From JAJXZJ01 sp050012855 (GTDB lineage Bacteria > Verrucomicrobiota > Verrucomicrobiia > Limisphaerales > J093), in assembly GCA_050012855.1 (NCBI GenBank), contig JBEKGJ010000017.1, positions 1 to 64,000 of the forward strand: a stretch of 64,000 bases of DNA, in the 5' to 3' direction. The notes below the pieces were generated by a model. It saw only the letters and a program-made list of their open reading frames with translations, did not search any database and had not been told where the DNA came from. The translations under genes were made by a program, and so were the position numbers. Numbering within the stretch: the first letter of the stretch is position 1; each line of letters begins with the position of its first letter. Positions 18,717 through 28,400 of the stretch are shown in pieces.

Positions 18717-20273
18717 ATGAGAACTAATTCATTTTCCGCCGCCCTCGTCGTCCTTTGCCTCGTCTCCCTGTCCTCCGGTCCCGCCTGGGCCGAACCCCGT
18801 CCCGGCCCGCGCCACCTCTTCCGGGCCGTGCTCGAAGACAAGGTCCGCGGCGGCTGGGCCGGCCAGATGATCGGCGTTTCGTACGGCGCGCCCACCGAGT
18901 TTCGCTCCATGGGACGGATCAACGATGCCGAGATCACGTGGGCGCCCGACCGCGTTTCCAATGCGATCGAACAGGACGACCTCTACGTCGAGATGACCTT
19001 TGCCCGGGTAATGGACAGCATCGGGCTCGAAGCCACCTCGGCGCAATACGGGGACGCCTTCCGCGATTCGAAATACGGTCTCTGGCACGCGAACGCTGCG
19101 GCGCGGCGCAATCTGAACCGCGGCATTCGCGCCCCCTGGTCCGGCCATCCGATCTACAACGTCCATGCCAACGACATTGATTTTCAAATCGAATCCGACT
19201 TCATCGGCCTCATGTGCCCGGGCCTGCCGCGCGAGGTGGACCGCTTCGGCGACCGCGTTGGCCGCGTCATGAACTACGGCGATGGTCTTTACGGTGGCAT
19301 GTTCATCGGCGGGATGTACGCCGCGGCGTTCTTCGAGGACGATCCCCGCCAGGTGGTCGCCGCCGGGCTGGCCGGCATTCCGCGGCGCAGTTCCTACGCC
19401 GCGTTGATCCGCGACCTGCTCCAATGGTCGGCCGCGTATCCCGATGACTGGCGCCGGGTCTGGCAGATGATCGAGGACAAATGGGACAAGGACGATCCCT
19501 GCCCGGACGGTGCGCTGGCTCCGTTCAACATTGATGCCAAGCTCAACGGCGCCTACGTGGCCCTGGGCCTCCTCTTCGGCCACCGCGACTTCGGCAAAAC
19601 CATCGAAATTGCCACCCGTTGCGGTCAGGACTCCGATTGCAACCCGTCGAGCGCCGGTGGCGTGCTGGGGGTCATGCTCGGTTACACGCAGATCCCCGAC
19701 CGCTTCAAATCCGGCATCCCCGCGCTCGCCGACCAGAAATTCCAGTTCACCGATTACTCCTTCAACAGCATCTGCGCCTCGACCCTGCGGCGCGCCACCG
19801 ACGTCATCCGCCGCGCCGGCGGCCGGGTGACCGACACGGAGGTCATCATCCCGTTCCAATCGCCCAAGCCACCGCAGTTCGAACAATGGTCCCCGGGCAT
19901 CCCCGATCGGAAACTCGGCGTTGCGGAGGCCGCCTGGAACTGGCAGGGAGATTGGACGCGCGGCCAGCAAGGCATGACTGCCCAGGGCCCGGGGGCCGCG
20001 GCAACGCTGACTTTCACCGGCGTGGCGGTCGTGCTCGTCGGCCCGCTCAGCCAGAGCGGCGGACGGGCGGATGTCTATCTCGACGGCCGGTTGAGCCAGC
20101 TCACCCTCGACGCCTACATCGTCAAGGACACCCACGACAACGCACTCTGGCACACCTACGGTCTCGCCCCGCGGCAGCACACCCTCCGCCTCGTGACCCG
20201 TAATAACGCCGACACGCGCTCCACCGGGAAGCAGATCGCCCTCGAACAGGCGGTGATTTATCGGGAGGAATAG
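18717..20273 (+). CDS. Exported ADP-ribosylglycohydrolase family protein
   Basis: A 518-aa protein. The ATG at 18717 gives a signal peptide MRTNSFSAALVVLCLVSLSS; an upstream in-frame ATG at 18693 would spoil it. The DraG-type domain begins KVRGGWAGQMIGVSYGAP. Metal-binding acidic motifs are visible as EQDDLYVEM and CGQDSDCNPSSAGGVLG. The last 130 residues form a beta-rich domain that may bind carbohydrate. Known enzymes cleave ADP-ribose from proteins or small molecules, but an exported member more likely acts on a glycan or nucleoside-like substrate. That reassignment is inference. Confidence 0.88.
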   Translation: MRTNSFSAALVVLCLVSLSSGPAWAEPRPGPRHLFRAVLEDKVRGGWAGQMIGVSYGAPTEFRSMGRINDAEITWAPDRVSNAIEQDDLYVEMTFARVMDSIGLEATSAQYGDAFRDSKYGLWHANAAARRNLNRGIRAPWSGHPIYNVHANDIDFQIESDFIGLMCPGLPREVDRFGDRVGRVMNYGDGLYGGMFIGGMYAAAFFEDDPRQVVAAGLAGIPRRSSYAALIRDLLQWSAAYPDDWRRVWQMIEDKWDKDDPCPDGALAPFNIDAKLNGAYVALGLLFGHRDFGKTIEIATRCGQDSDCNPSSAGGVLGVMLGYTQIPDRFKSGIPALADQKFQFTDYSFNSICASTLRRATDVIRRAGGRVTDTEVIIPFQSPKPPQFEQWSPGIPDRKLGVAEAAWNWQGDWTRGQQGMTAQGPGAAATLTFTGVAVVLVGPLSQSGGRADVYLDGRLSQLTLDAYIVKDTHDNALWHTYGLAPRQHTLRLVTRNNADTRSTGKQIALEQAVIYREE

Positions 20274-20459
20274 CCCGCCCGGGCATCGCCGAAAGGCCAA
20301 CCCGCCGGGAAGGCGCCCACCAACGCTTGCCGTGAACCCTTCTTTGCCGCGCCGGCGCGAGGATCGTTCGTTATGCTGCTTCACATCCCCATGACTGATG
20401 CATAATGATGCTTCACAGCGCCCGGCCATTGGCTATCATACCGACATGGACCCAGCACG

Positions 20460-20822
20460 GTGTTGCTCGTTGTGGCCGCTGCGTTGGTCGTGGCCGCCTG
20501 GTTCGTGGTCAGACGCCTGGCCCTCATCCCGCTCCGCCAGGCACGGGAACTGCTTGCCCGCGGGGCGACGGTGATTGATGTCCGCTCGCCGGCGGAGTTC
20601 AATGCCGGCCATGTTCCCCACGCGATCTATCTGCCGCTGGACACACTGACCGAGCGCATTCAGGCCGTGGTCAACGACAAGGACGCGCCCGTCCTGCTGC
20701 ATTGCCTGAGCGGCGGACGCAGCGCGCTGGCCCAGCGCCGGCTCCAGCGGCTCGGCTATTCGCGGGTTTACAACCTCGGCTCGCTGGAGCGGGCCCGGCG
20801 GCTAGTCGAGATGCCGCGTTGA
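20460..20822 (+). CDS. Membrane-anchored rhodanese-domain protein
   Basis: A 120-aa protein that starts with GTG at 20460; no ATG exists in this frame upstream. Residues 1-20 form a membrane anchor (MLLVVAAALVVAAWFVV). The rhodanese domain follows: VIDVRSPAEFNAGHVPHAIYL and the active-site loop HCLSGGRSA, with a catalytic cysteine in CxxGxRS. It transfers sulfane sulfur or acts in thiol redox chemistry. It stands alone after a 186-bp gap. Confidence 0.88.
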   Translation: MLLVVAAALVVAAWFVVRRLALIPLRQARELLARGATVIDVRSPAEFNAGHVPHAIYLPLDTLTERIQAVVNDKDAPVLLHCLSGGRSALAQRRLQRLGYSRVYNLGSLERARRLVEMPR

Positions 20823-21826
20823 CGACGTCGTCGGACACCCGACCCGTTCGGCAAATGACGCGGCGGTTTGCAGTTGCCCGTCGCCGCGACAGGCCCGGGC
20901 TCGTCACCCTGAGCGATGTGACCGACAGTGCGGCAAATACTGCCCCCACGGCAAGGATTCCTGGCAGCCCGACTGAACATGTTTCTGCCCTCAACACCCC
21001 GTCCGCGTCCCGGTTGACCCGCTTTGTCCACGCCAAACGCGTTCTGCTTCTCCAGAACCCGATCCCAACCGGGCCGTCTGTCGGTCAACCGACGGCCTCT
21101 CACGCCAACGGTGGCAACAGTAAGGACTCTTGCACAAGTCTGCGAATCTCTATGAGCCCACATTGCCACGCACCCGATGCCACGAAAACCGCCATCACAC
21201 AACAACCCAGACACGCCAAGGTGAAGAACCGCCCCCACGTTCTTAGTGTGCTTTTTCTTCACGCTCTTCCGGCCCGACCAGGAGAGCAGATGCGCCAGGC
21301 GCGCCTGGGCTCTGACCATCGCTAACGACTTCCTCCCCGCGATCTTCCCGATTCATCACGTCATAAATCGCGCCGGGAAACTCGAGTCTCACCTTGCGGG
21401 CCATGACGAAAAAGTGCGCGACAACACCTCACATCTCAATATCAAGAACCGACCCCTTTTCAAGGAGGGCAAATTTGTCGGAAACGACAAGTTTGCAGGT
21501 TTTCAAAGGGCGGGAGAAGACTGCCTGCTTCCCAGTATTCTACAACAATCAGAGACGGGTAGTAGTGGAAGACTACGTCACACTGGCGTCGGCGACCAAC
21601 CACCAGGTCGCTCAACTGACGCCGCTCAACTGGAAGAAGGCTGGCCTCTCGCAGCTCCCACAAGCGGCTTGAATCGTCTTCAGGAACCCGCCAACACGCC
21701 ATGCTATCACGCCCTTCCCGCCGAAATAGCGTGGTCCTCCTTTACCACTTACATTCTGTCCACTCCAGATGGCTATAAACTCACGGTGCGTCAGATGTTT
21801 CTCTGACAACATTACCTCGGAAGGCA
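20823..21826. other. 1-kb region without a convincing gene
   Basis: Apart from the 35-bp repeat, I see no gene I can support here. GC content drops visibly after about 21240, marking the edge of the RHS accessory region. A plus-strand frame ending at 21672 (…EDYVTLASATNHQVAQLTP…) has protein-like composition and could be a remnant of a lost gene, but no start, ribosome-binding site or family supports it. Confidence 0.5.
20862..20896. repeat. 35-bp dispersed repeat, family 3 copy 1
   Basis: This 35-mer begins GGCGGTTTGCAGTTGCCCG and ends CGCCGCGACAGGCCC. It recurs at 31351-31385 with one mismatch (T to C at position 20). It lies just downstream of the rhodanese gene; the second copy lies just upstream of parE. 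The two copies bracket the whole RHS region. Confidence 0.85.
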
Positions 21827-22405
21827 TCAAGCTTCTCTTCCGAACAACTCGTATAGTGCAGGGGCACAGCCATGCAATTTCAACCAGTCCCTTGTCTCCT
21901 TTATGACATCTTGTTGAGCCTGCTTCATACTCGCCGCATCTCTCAACACGTACCGAAAACGCGAGCATTCGGAGACAGTAAACGCAATGTACACAAGTCG
22001 CGCCACAACGCCATCCAGTCCGTGTGCTAGATATCCACCATCTATACTGAAGAACCGAGGGAATATTGCATCAACCAGCACATCTTCATCATAATATACA
22101 ACCACTTGCTCTCGACTTGTGAGACTCCGGTAAAGTTCCATGTCTAGCGCTTTAAGTTGATCCAGCGCCATGCTGACTGCACTTATAAAAGATGGGGCAC
22201 CTTGAATTCGTAGCTCATTTTGCGCTATAACTGAACCACGTGGTGCTGTCGCAATGAATATCCAAGTTGATGGAAAGAGAAGCATGTACGAGACGAATAA
22301 CCGTATAGGGCGGAGAATTTGAATGTCCGTTACTCTTTCAACTAGAACACCAACACGACTGTTATATCGTGCCGCCATCAATACTTTACGCAAATGAGAG
22401 CTCAT
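21827..22405 (-). CDS. Companion of the RHS protein, unknown family (candidate immunity protein)
   Basis: A 192-aa protein of no family I recognise. Its ATG overlaps the RHS stop codon in TGATG (22407-22403), so it is translationally coupled to the RHS gene. The frame extends 12 codons upstream into the RHS gene, but the coupled ATG is the better start. One hydrophobic segment is present (about residues 36-55, VSYMLLFPSTWIFIATA). The remainder is soluble-looking, ending with a helical stretch. GC is low for this genome. The position fits an immunity protein or a detached effector part. One segment (SFISAVSMALDQLKAL) is weakly reminiscent of regions preceding RHS-linked metallopeptidase sites, but no HExxH is present. 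Confidence 0.65.
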   Translation of the reverse strand: MSSHLRKVLMAARYNSRVGVLVERVTDIQILRPIRLFVSYMLLFPSTWIFIATAPRGSVIAQNELRIQGAPSFISAVSMALDQLKALDMELYRSLTSREQVVVYYDEDVLVDAIFPRFFSIDGGYLAHGLDGVVARLVYIAFTVSECSRFRYVLRDAASMKQAQQDVIKETRDWLKLHGCAPALYELFGREA

Positions 22406-25400
22406 CAGTAGAAGCAGGATGGGCAAAGATGATAAAACCAACCTCCAATGTGCTCATGAAGCGAATCCCCACCCCAAGTAATATAGTGACCTGCTAAATA
22501 TCCCCCCGCGAACCCACCCGCCGCTGCGATCGCCACCCCGCCCGCTATCGTCCCCGCCGACGCTTCGCTAACTGGTCCACCAAGCTCTGTAACCAGCGTG
22601 GGCCACAAGCCTGCCTGTGGAGGGACTTCTGGCGGTGGTGTCGTTGTTGGCTGAGGACACCATGGTGGTTCACCTGGCCCAGTTGGGTTGCCCCCGGGGG
22701 TTTGTGGCTGGGCGGGTTGAGTAATAGGCGGTGGTGAACCACGCGGACCCAGAGGCGGCGCAGACGGCGCAGACGGACCTGGGTTCCAGATTTGCCAAAG
22801 CACTGGCAATAGTCTTATCCAGTCGAATGGATGTGTACCTATGGAATCGTAGTATGTAAGAGGTGAGTTGCTTTCAAAGCCATAGAGATTGGCTCCCCCT
22901 AGCTCCTGGATGGGATCCCGACTCAACCACCTCTGTGTAAGGGGATCGTAGAAGCGCAACCCGTAGTAATAGAGCCCAGAGCTGGCGTGGAACTCCTTGC
23001 TGCTGAATCGATACACATTTGCGCTGGCCAGCGTGCCATTGGACGAGAGTAGATTCCCGTAGGGATCATACTCGTAGCTGGCCGCCATCGCTTGGTTGGT
23101 GTCGAGAATAAAGGTGACGTTCCCGTTCCCGTCAGCGTGGTAGTAGTCGTGCGTGCCCCAGCCGCCGGTCCCTGTGTTGTAGGCGCTGCTGCGCGCAAGT
23201 AATCCAGCGATTCCACCCGCTCCTTCCAAGGTGCCCGACAGATCCTTGCCCCGCGTGTAGCTCACCTGTGGTGTGTTGCTCCCGTCCCTCTCCTGTATCA
23301 CCCGGCGACCGTCGTACACGTAATGTACCTCTTGGGCGACCGCCCAACTCCCGCCAGTCAATCCACTGGCAAACTCCAGATTGAGGGGTCCGAAGGTCCT
23401 TCCACTGCCGTTGCTGGCCAACGTGTACGTTGTCGAGCCGTTCGGTGCCGAAATTGCGAGCGCTCCACCCGCTGCGGTGATCGTGATTGGCGTATTGGCG
23501 TAATCGTACCATTGATCGCCGCCAGAGCTCTCCTGGCTGACCAGGAAGTACGTCGTATAGGCCGAGAGCGTCACCGGGGCCGGGAGCGGCGCATAGGCGA
23601 ACTGGCTTGTCGTCATACCCGCCGTCCGGACCGTCGTGCCACCGTTCGATACGTCGGTGCCATCGGCGTTCACGAGCTTGACTGCGTGGGTGCCACTGTT
23701 CCCGCTCACCACCCACCTACCAAGGCTAGTCACCGTAATTGGCACGCTCCCCACCTCGAACTGGAACCCCACCCAGCCGCTAAAATCGTTTCGCAGTGAG
23801 GAGGTGATTGTGCCTACGCTTGCTAGTGGCGCAATACTGCTCGATGTACCTTTGAAGTTCACCGGCACATAACTCTGCGGCAGGTTGGGGCCGACATAGT
23901 AAGTCGTCGAGTTGTTGTAGGCCCAAGCCGCCCCGGTTCCGTTTGCCAGCCCGTTGAACACCATCGTCCCGTTGGGGTAGTTGTACCACTGGTCCCCACC
24001 GCTCGCTTCCTGGCTGACGACATAGTAGGTGGTATTGGCGGATAGGGTCACTGGAGCCGCCAGGGACGCATAGACGAACTGTCCGGCCGTCGCACCCGAG
24101 GTGTTTACCACGGTTGCGCCGCCGGCAAGATCGGTGCCGTTGGCTTGGACAAGCTTCATCGCGTGGGTCTGGCTGTTGCCACTCACCACCCACCGACCCA
24201 GCTCAGTCACTACCAAAGGAGAGGTTGCCACCTGGAAGCGCATCCCCACCCAGCCGCTAAAATCGTTCCGCAAGGGGGAGCCAGGAGTCGCCGCCGTCAC
24301 GACGGGCGCTGGTGCGACTACTCCACCGGTCGCACTCCATGTGTACTCCCGGCGCACCCGCATGCGGCCCAGGCCGTCGTATCCGAACGTGCTCTGCCAA
24401 CTGGCGCTGGAACTGACGCTCACCAACTGGTTCTCGTCGTCGTAAACGTAGGCAAGCCCGTCACTGCGGCTGCCGCGGTTGCCGTTTCCATCGTAGCCGT
24501 AGGTGTAGGTCCCATCACTTGTCAATTCGTTGAGGTTGTTGACGGTAAATGTTTTGACGACACCACTGTTGGTGCGCAGATTCAAGTTCCAGGCAGCATC
24601 GTAGCCGTAGCCCAGGTTCTCGGTGGATGATCCACCATTTCCCAGGGCTTTGATCAGTTCCTGCGCCCCGTTGTAGTTGTAGTTCACCGTACTCCCATCC
24701 GTCCGGCCCATCTGCCACCGCTCGTTGGCCTGATTGACCTGGTAACTATGCCGGTTGAGCACCGTGCCGCCGCTTGACCGTAGTGTGGTTTGGGTCAACC
24801 TCGCCACCGAGTCAAAGACATTCGTGATGACCGCGGTATTGGGCAGGGCGAGGTTGGTCCACACAGTCCCAGGACCGCGGTAGGTGTAGCTGAAACTGCC
24901 CGGCGGCGAGGTTAGGCTGTAGAGTCGGTCGGCTGCGTCGTAGCTGTAGCTCTGCGACCAGGAACCGACGGGCTGTTGCAAGGTCAGTCCCGACCGCAAC
25001 TGCGCATTGTTGTACGTAAAGCTCACCGTGTCGTTGGCCCAGGGACCATCCTCGCTCCCCAGCCGGTCATAGCTGTAACCGTACACGGTCGTCCCCACTC
25101 CATCAACGATTTGCGTCAGGCGGTTGTCGGCGTCGTAGGTGAAGCCGAGTTGCGGGCTGGCCGGGTAGTTGACGTACAGGAGGTTGCCGGCGTTGTCGTA
25201 CTGGTAGGTGGTGTAGTTCTTGGCTTTGCTCCAGCGGGTGGTCACACGGCTGTTCGCGTCGTACCAGTACCCCAGAATGAGCGTTCCGCTCGCGTCGTAC
25301 TTGCCGCCCACCCGTCCCTCCACGTCATAGGCCCATGTGGTCACTTGTGCCTTGCTGTCCGTGAGGGTCAAAAGGTCTGATCCTGGGGAGTAGGTGAACC

Positions 25401-28400
25401 GGTTGGTGTCCACACCCGCGTGAACCTCGTTCGTCTTCCTGCCCGCGGCATCGTACGCCGTCAGCACGATATCACCGACCTGGTTCGTGTAGCCAGCCGG
25501 GCTCCGGAAATCATACGCATATCCCAAATACTCGACGCCGCTGTCAGGATACGTCCGAGTCAGGACTCGCCCCAAGCGGTCATAGCCGCTGGTCACGCTT
25601 ACACCGTTCGCATCCGTGACCGTCTGTGGCCGGTCATAGGCGTCGTATGTAACCGCCTTTTCGGTGCCGTAGCTAGTGGTCACACTGGCCAAAAGTCCCT
25701 GGTTGTTGTAAGTGTAGCTCCGGCTCCCGAGCGCGTCGGTGCGCGTGATGACGCGGCCAAGGGCGTCGTACGCGTACTGTTCCCCGTGCCCATCGGGATG
25801 GGTGACGCTGATCCGCCAGCCCGCATTGTTGTAACCGTACAGCGTGGCGTTGGTTCCAAGAGCGTCCGTGATACTATCCACGCCACCGCAAGCGCAGTAG
25901 TCGTAATGCGTGATGTGGTTAAGGGGGTCGGTGACCGTGACCACGCGTCGCAACCGGTCGCGACCGTAGTAGGTCCAATTGCCCAGACGATCCTTGACCG
26001 CTGCGACATCCAGAATACTGATCGCACTGCCGCTGTTGTTGAAACCCTGGCCGCTCGCCAGCGAATAGCTGTATTGCTTCGTACTGTTATCATCGGAGTA
26101 CTGCACCTGCGTCAGGCGGTTCAGCCCGTCGCGCGTGAAGGTCCGCGTCAACCCGCGTGAGTCAGTCTGTGTCTGCACATAACCTGACGTCCACGTAAAA
26201 CTGTTTGTCCGCAATGGCGTGCCACTGATCGTATCTACCACATTGGCCAGGTAGTTGTCGCTCCCATAGGAATACGTGGACAGCACCCCCGCTGGCGTCG
26301 TGCGGGTGGAGGTTCGGCCTTGGGTGTCATACGTGGTGGTGGTCGTGAACGAGGCGCTGTCATTAGCATAATGCGTCTCGGTCAGTACCTCATGCCGACT
26401 GTTGTACGTGTAACTAGCCAGCGTATGGCTCTCTGGCGAAGTGATCGCGATACTTAGCAGGTCAATCCCATTGTTCGAGTCGTAGGCATACGCGTAGCTA
26501 CGGGTCGCCGCCGGAGAGCCAGTGCCATAAGTGCCTGTCTTGCTGGACGCTAGACCCCAAGCATTCCGCTGGTAGGACTCATACCATGTTGAGCCGTCAG
26601 GCAACTTGCGCGCGATCAGAGATGGCATGATTTGGGTACCCCGCGCCTTGTAATCCGTATCCTTCCCGGCATAGTCGTACCAGGTAATTTGCCCCCAGGT
26701 GCTCCCGGACGCATCTGGGCTGGGTGCGCGTTCAGTGGAAAGCGCAGAATCAACTCCGGCCGGATAGCCATTGTAATAATCACTGGGGCTCAACCAATGA
26801 CGCAACCGCGCCAAGTTCAACTCGGTAATCGTCAGCACCGAAGGCGTGATCTGCGTTGGGTCAGAGGACAATCCGAGCGCTTGTGCATCCGCCACTTGGT
26901 TCTGGTTCCAAAAAAAGCTGTTTAGATACTCCAGGCTGCTGTCCAGCTTGTTGGACGGCAAGTTACTCGGCAGGTAAGAGCTGGAGTATTGAGTGGGCCA
27001 GGACGACCAGATGCTCGTTGCATCCGCCACGAACAAATACATCTGCTGGCCACTGTTAGGCTCGGTGATGTTAATCAGGCGGTACCATCCCAGCCCTTCA
27101 TGTTGGCTCTCATCCACACCATGGTAGCAGAACGTGGTCGTTCCATAGGGCGTCGTCATTGTCAATGGCCAGCCAGAAGTCGCATCATAAGTGAATGAAC
27201 TCACCAAACCAGCGGCATCTGTAATCTGCGTCAAGTGTGGATTAGCACTGTTGTAGCTGTCATATCCAAGTGTGACCGATCGGTTAAACCGGTCCACAAT
27301 TCCCGTCACCACGTCTGAGTACGTCGAGGCAGTATACGATAGCGTGTAAAGCGTGGTGCCAACCTGGTCCGTCACCGTGTTCAAGTGCAGCCTGCTGTTC
27401 GGAACATTGTAGGTATAATATGTTGCGAATCCTTCAGTGTCGAGAGAAGCAGTCATATAGATGTGACTGTTGGCTGCGTACACGTAGTTGTAGATATACT
27501 CCCGCCCATCCGCCAGGTCCAAGACGCATTGGGTCACTGCTTGGCCGGCGACTGTGATCGTGAGGCGACTGTTCGTGACGTAGTCAAAGGCTGTCGTCTG
27601 GCCAGTAGTAAAACCGTAAGTCAACCAGCCACCGCCCGGTAACCGCACGTGCAGGGAACCTGTTGACCAGTCGCTGCAGTCGACGTAAGAGAACCAGTTG
27701 CAGTTCCACCCTGCTCCAAAGAAGAAGGCGCTTTGGACGTAGCCCGCATGCTCATCCCGTTGCTTGAATCGAAGCTTCAACGGAACGGACCTGCCGTAGG
27801 CAGGTTTAGAGGAAACTGGCTGGTCCACAAGCCACAAGTTGATATTTGGCTCCGACACCCGCCAACGCGGCATGCCCGCCTCTTCTGTGCCCGAGCAACC
27901 CGAACAATGGGATGCTAACGGGTCAAGATTGTCCGGGCTGTTCTGATCAGGTGGTCCACCTGCATCTGGCCCTCCGCCATTGGGTCCATTGCCTTGCGAA
28001 TTGGCACCAGGAGGACATGTTGGACAACTGTCGCAAGAGTCATTGTCCGAATCATCTGGAGCTCCTGGAAAGTACCAACAACGACCAAGGGTCGCGCTCA
28101 TGTCTGCGGTCGATAGTCCGGACCACCCGACCGGCACCTGATTGGCCGGCACCAGGAACCGCCCGCTCGCTTCCTCATTGAGCGCTGCCGGTTGGAAAAA
28201 GCGATAACCGACGACTGGATCGAGCGCGCGCACCAGTCCGTTGGTTTGCCATCCCAGCAGGGCTACAAAGTGGCTCGCCGAGAAATGCATGATGCTGGGC
28301 ACGGGCAGATTCGTCACCCCCGCCGGCCGCTCCACACCCACCAAACTGACCTGTTGACTCTGAGCCAGTTGCGCCAGGGCCTGCATGGAACAACTGCCAA

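Noticed and set aside
18729..20429. A 566-aa minus-strand frame
   Set aside because: Shadow of the ADP-ribosylglycohydrolase gene, which has a signal peptide and metal-binding motifs.
21246..21806. Plus-strand frames of 186 and 92 aa
   Set aside because: They overlap in different frames, lack ribosome-binding sites and recognisable families; at best a remnant.
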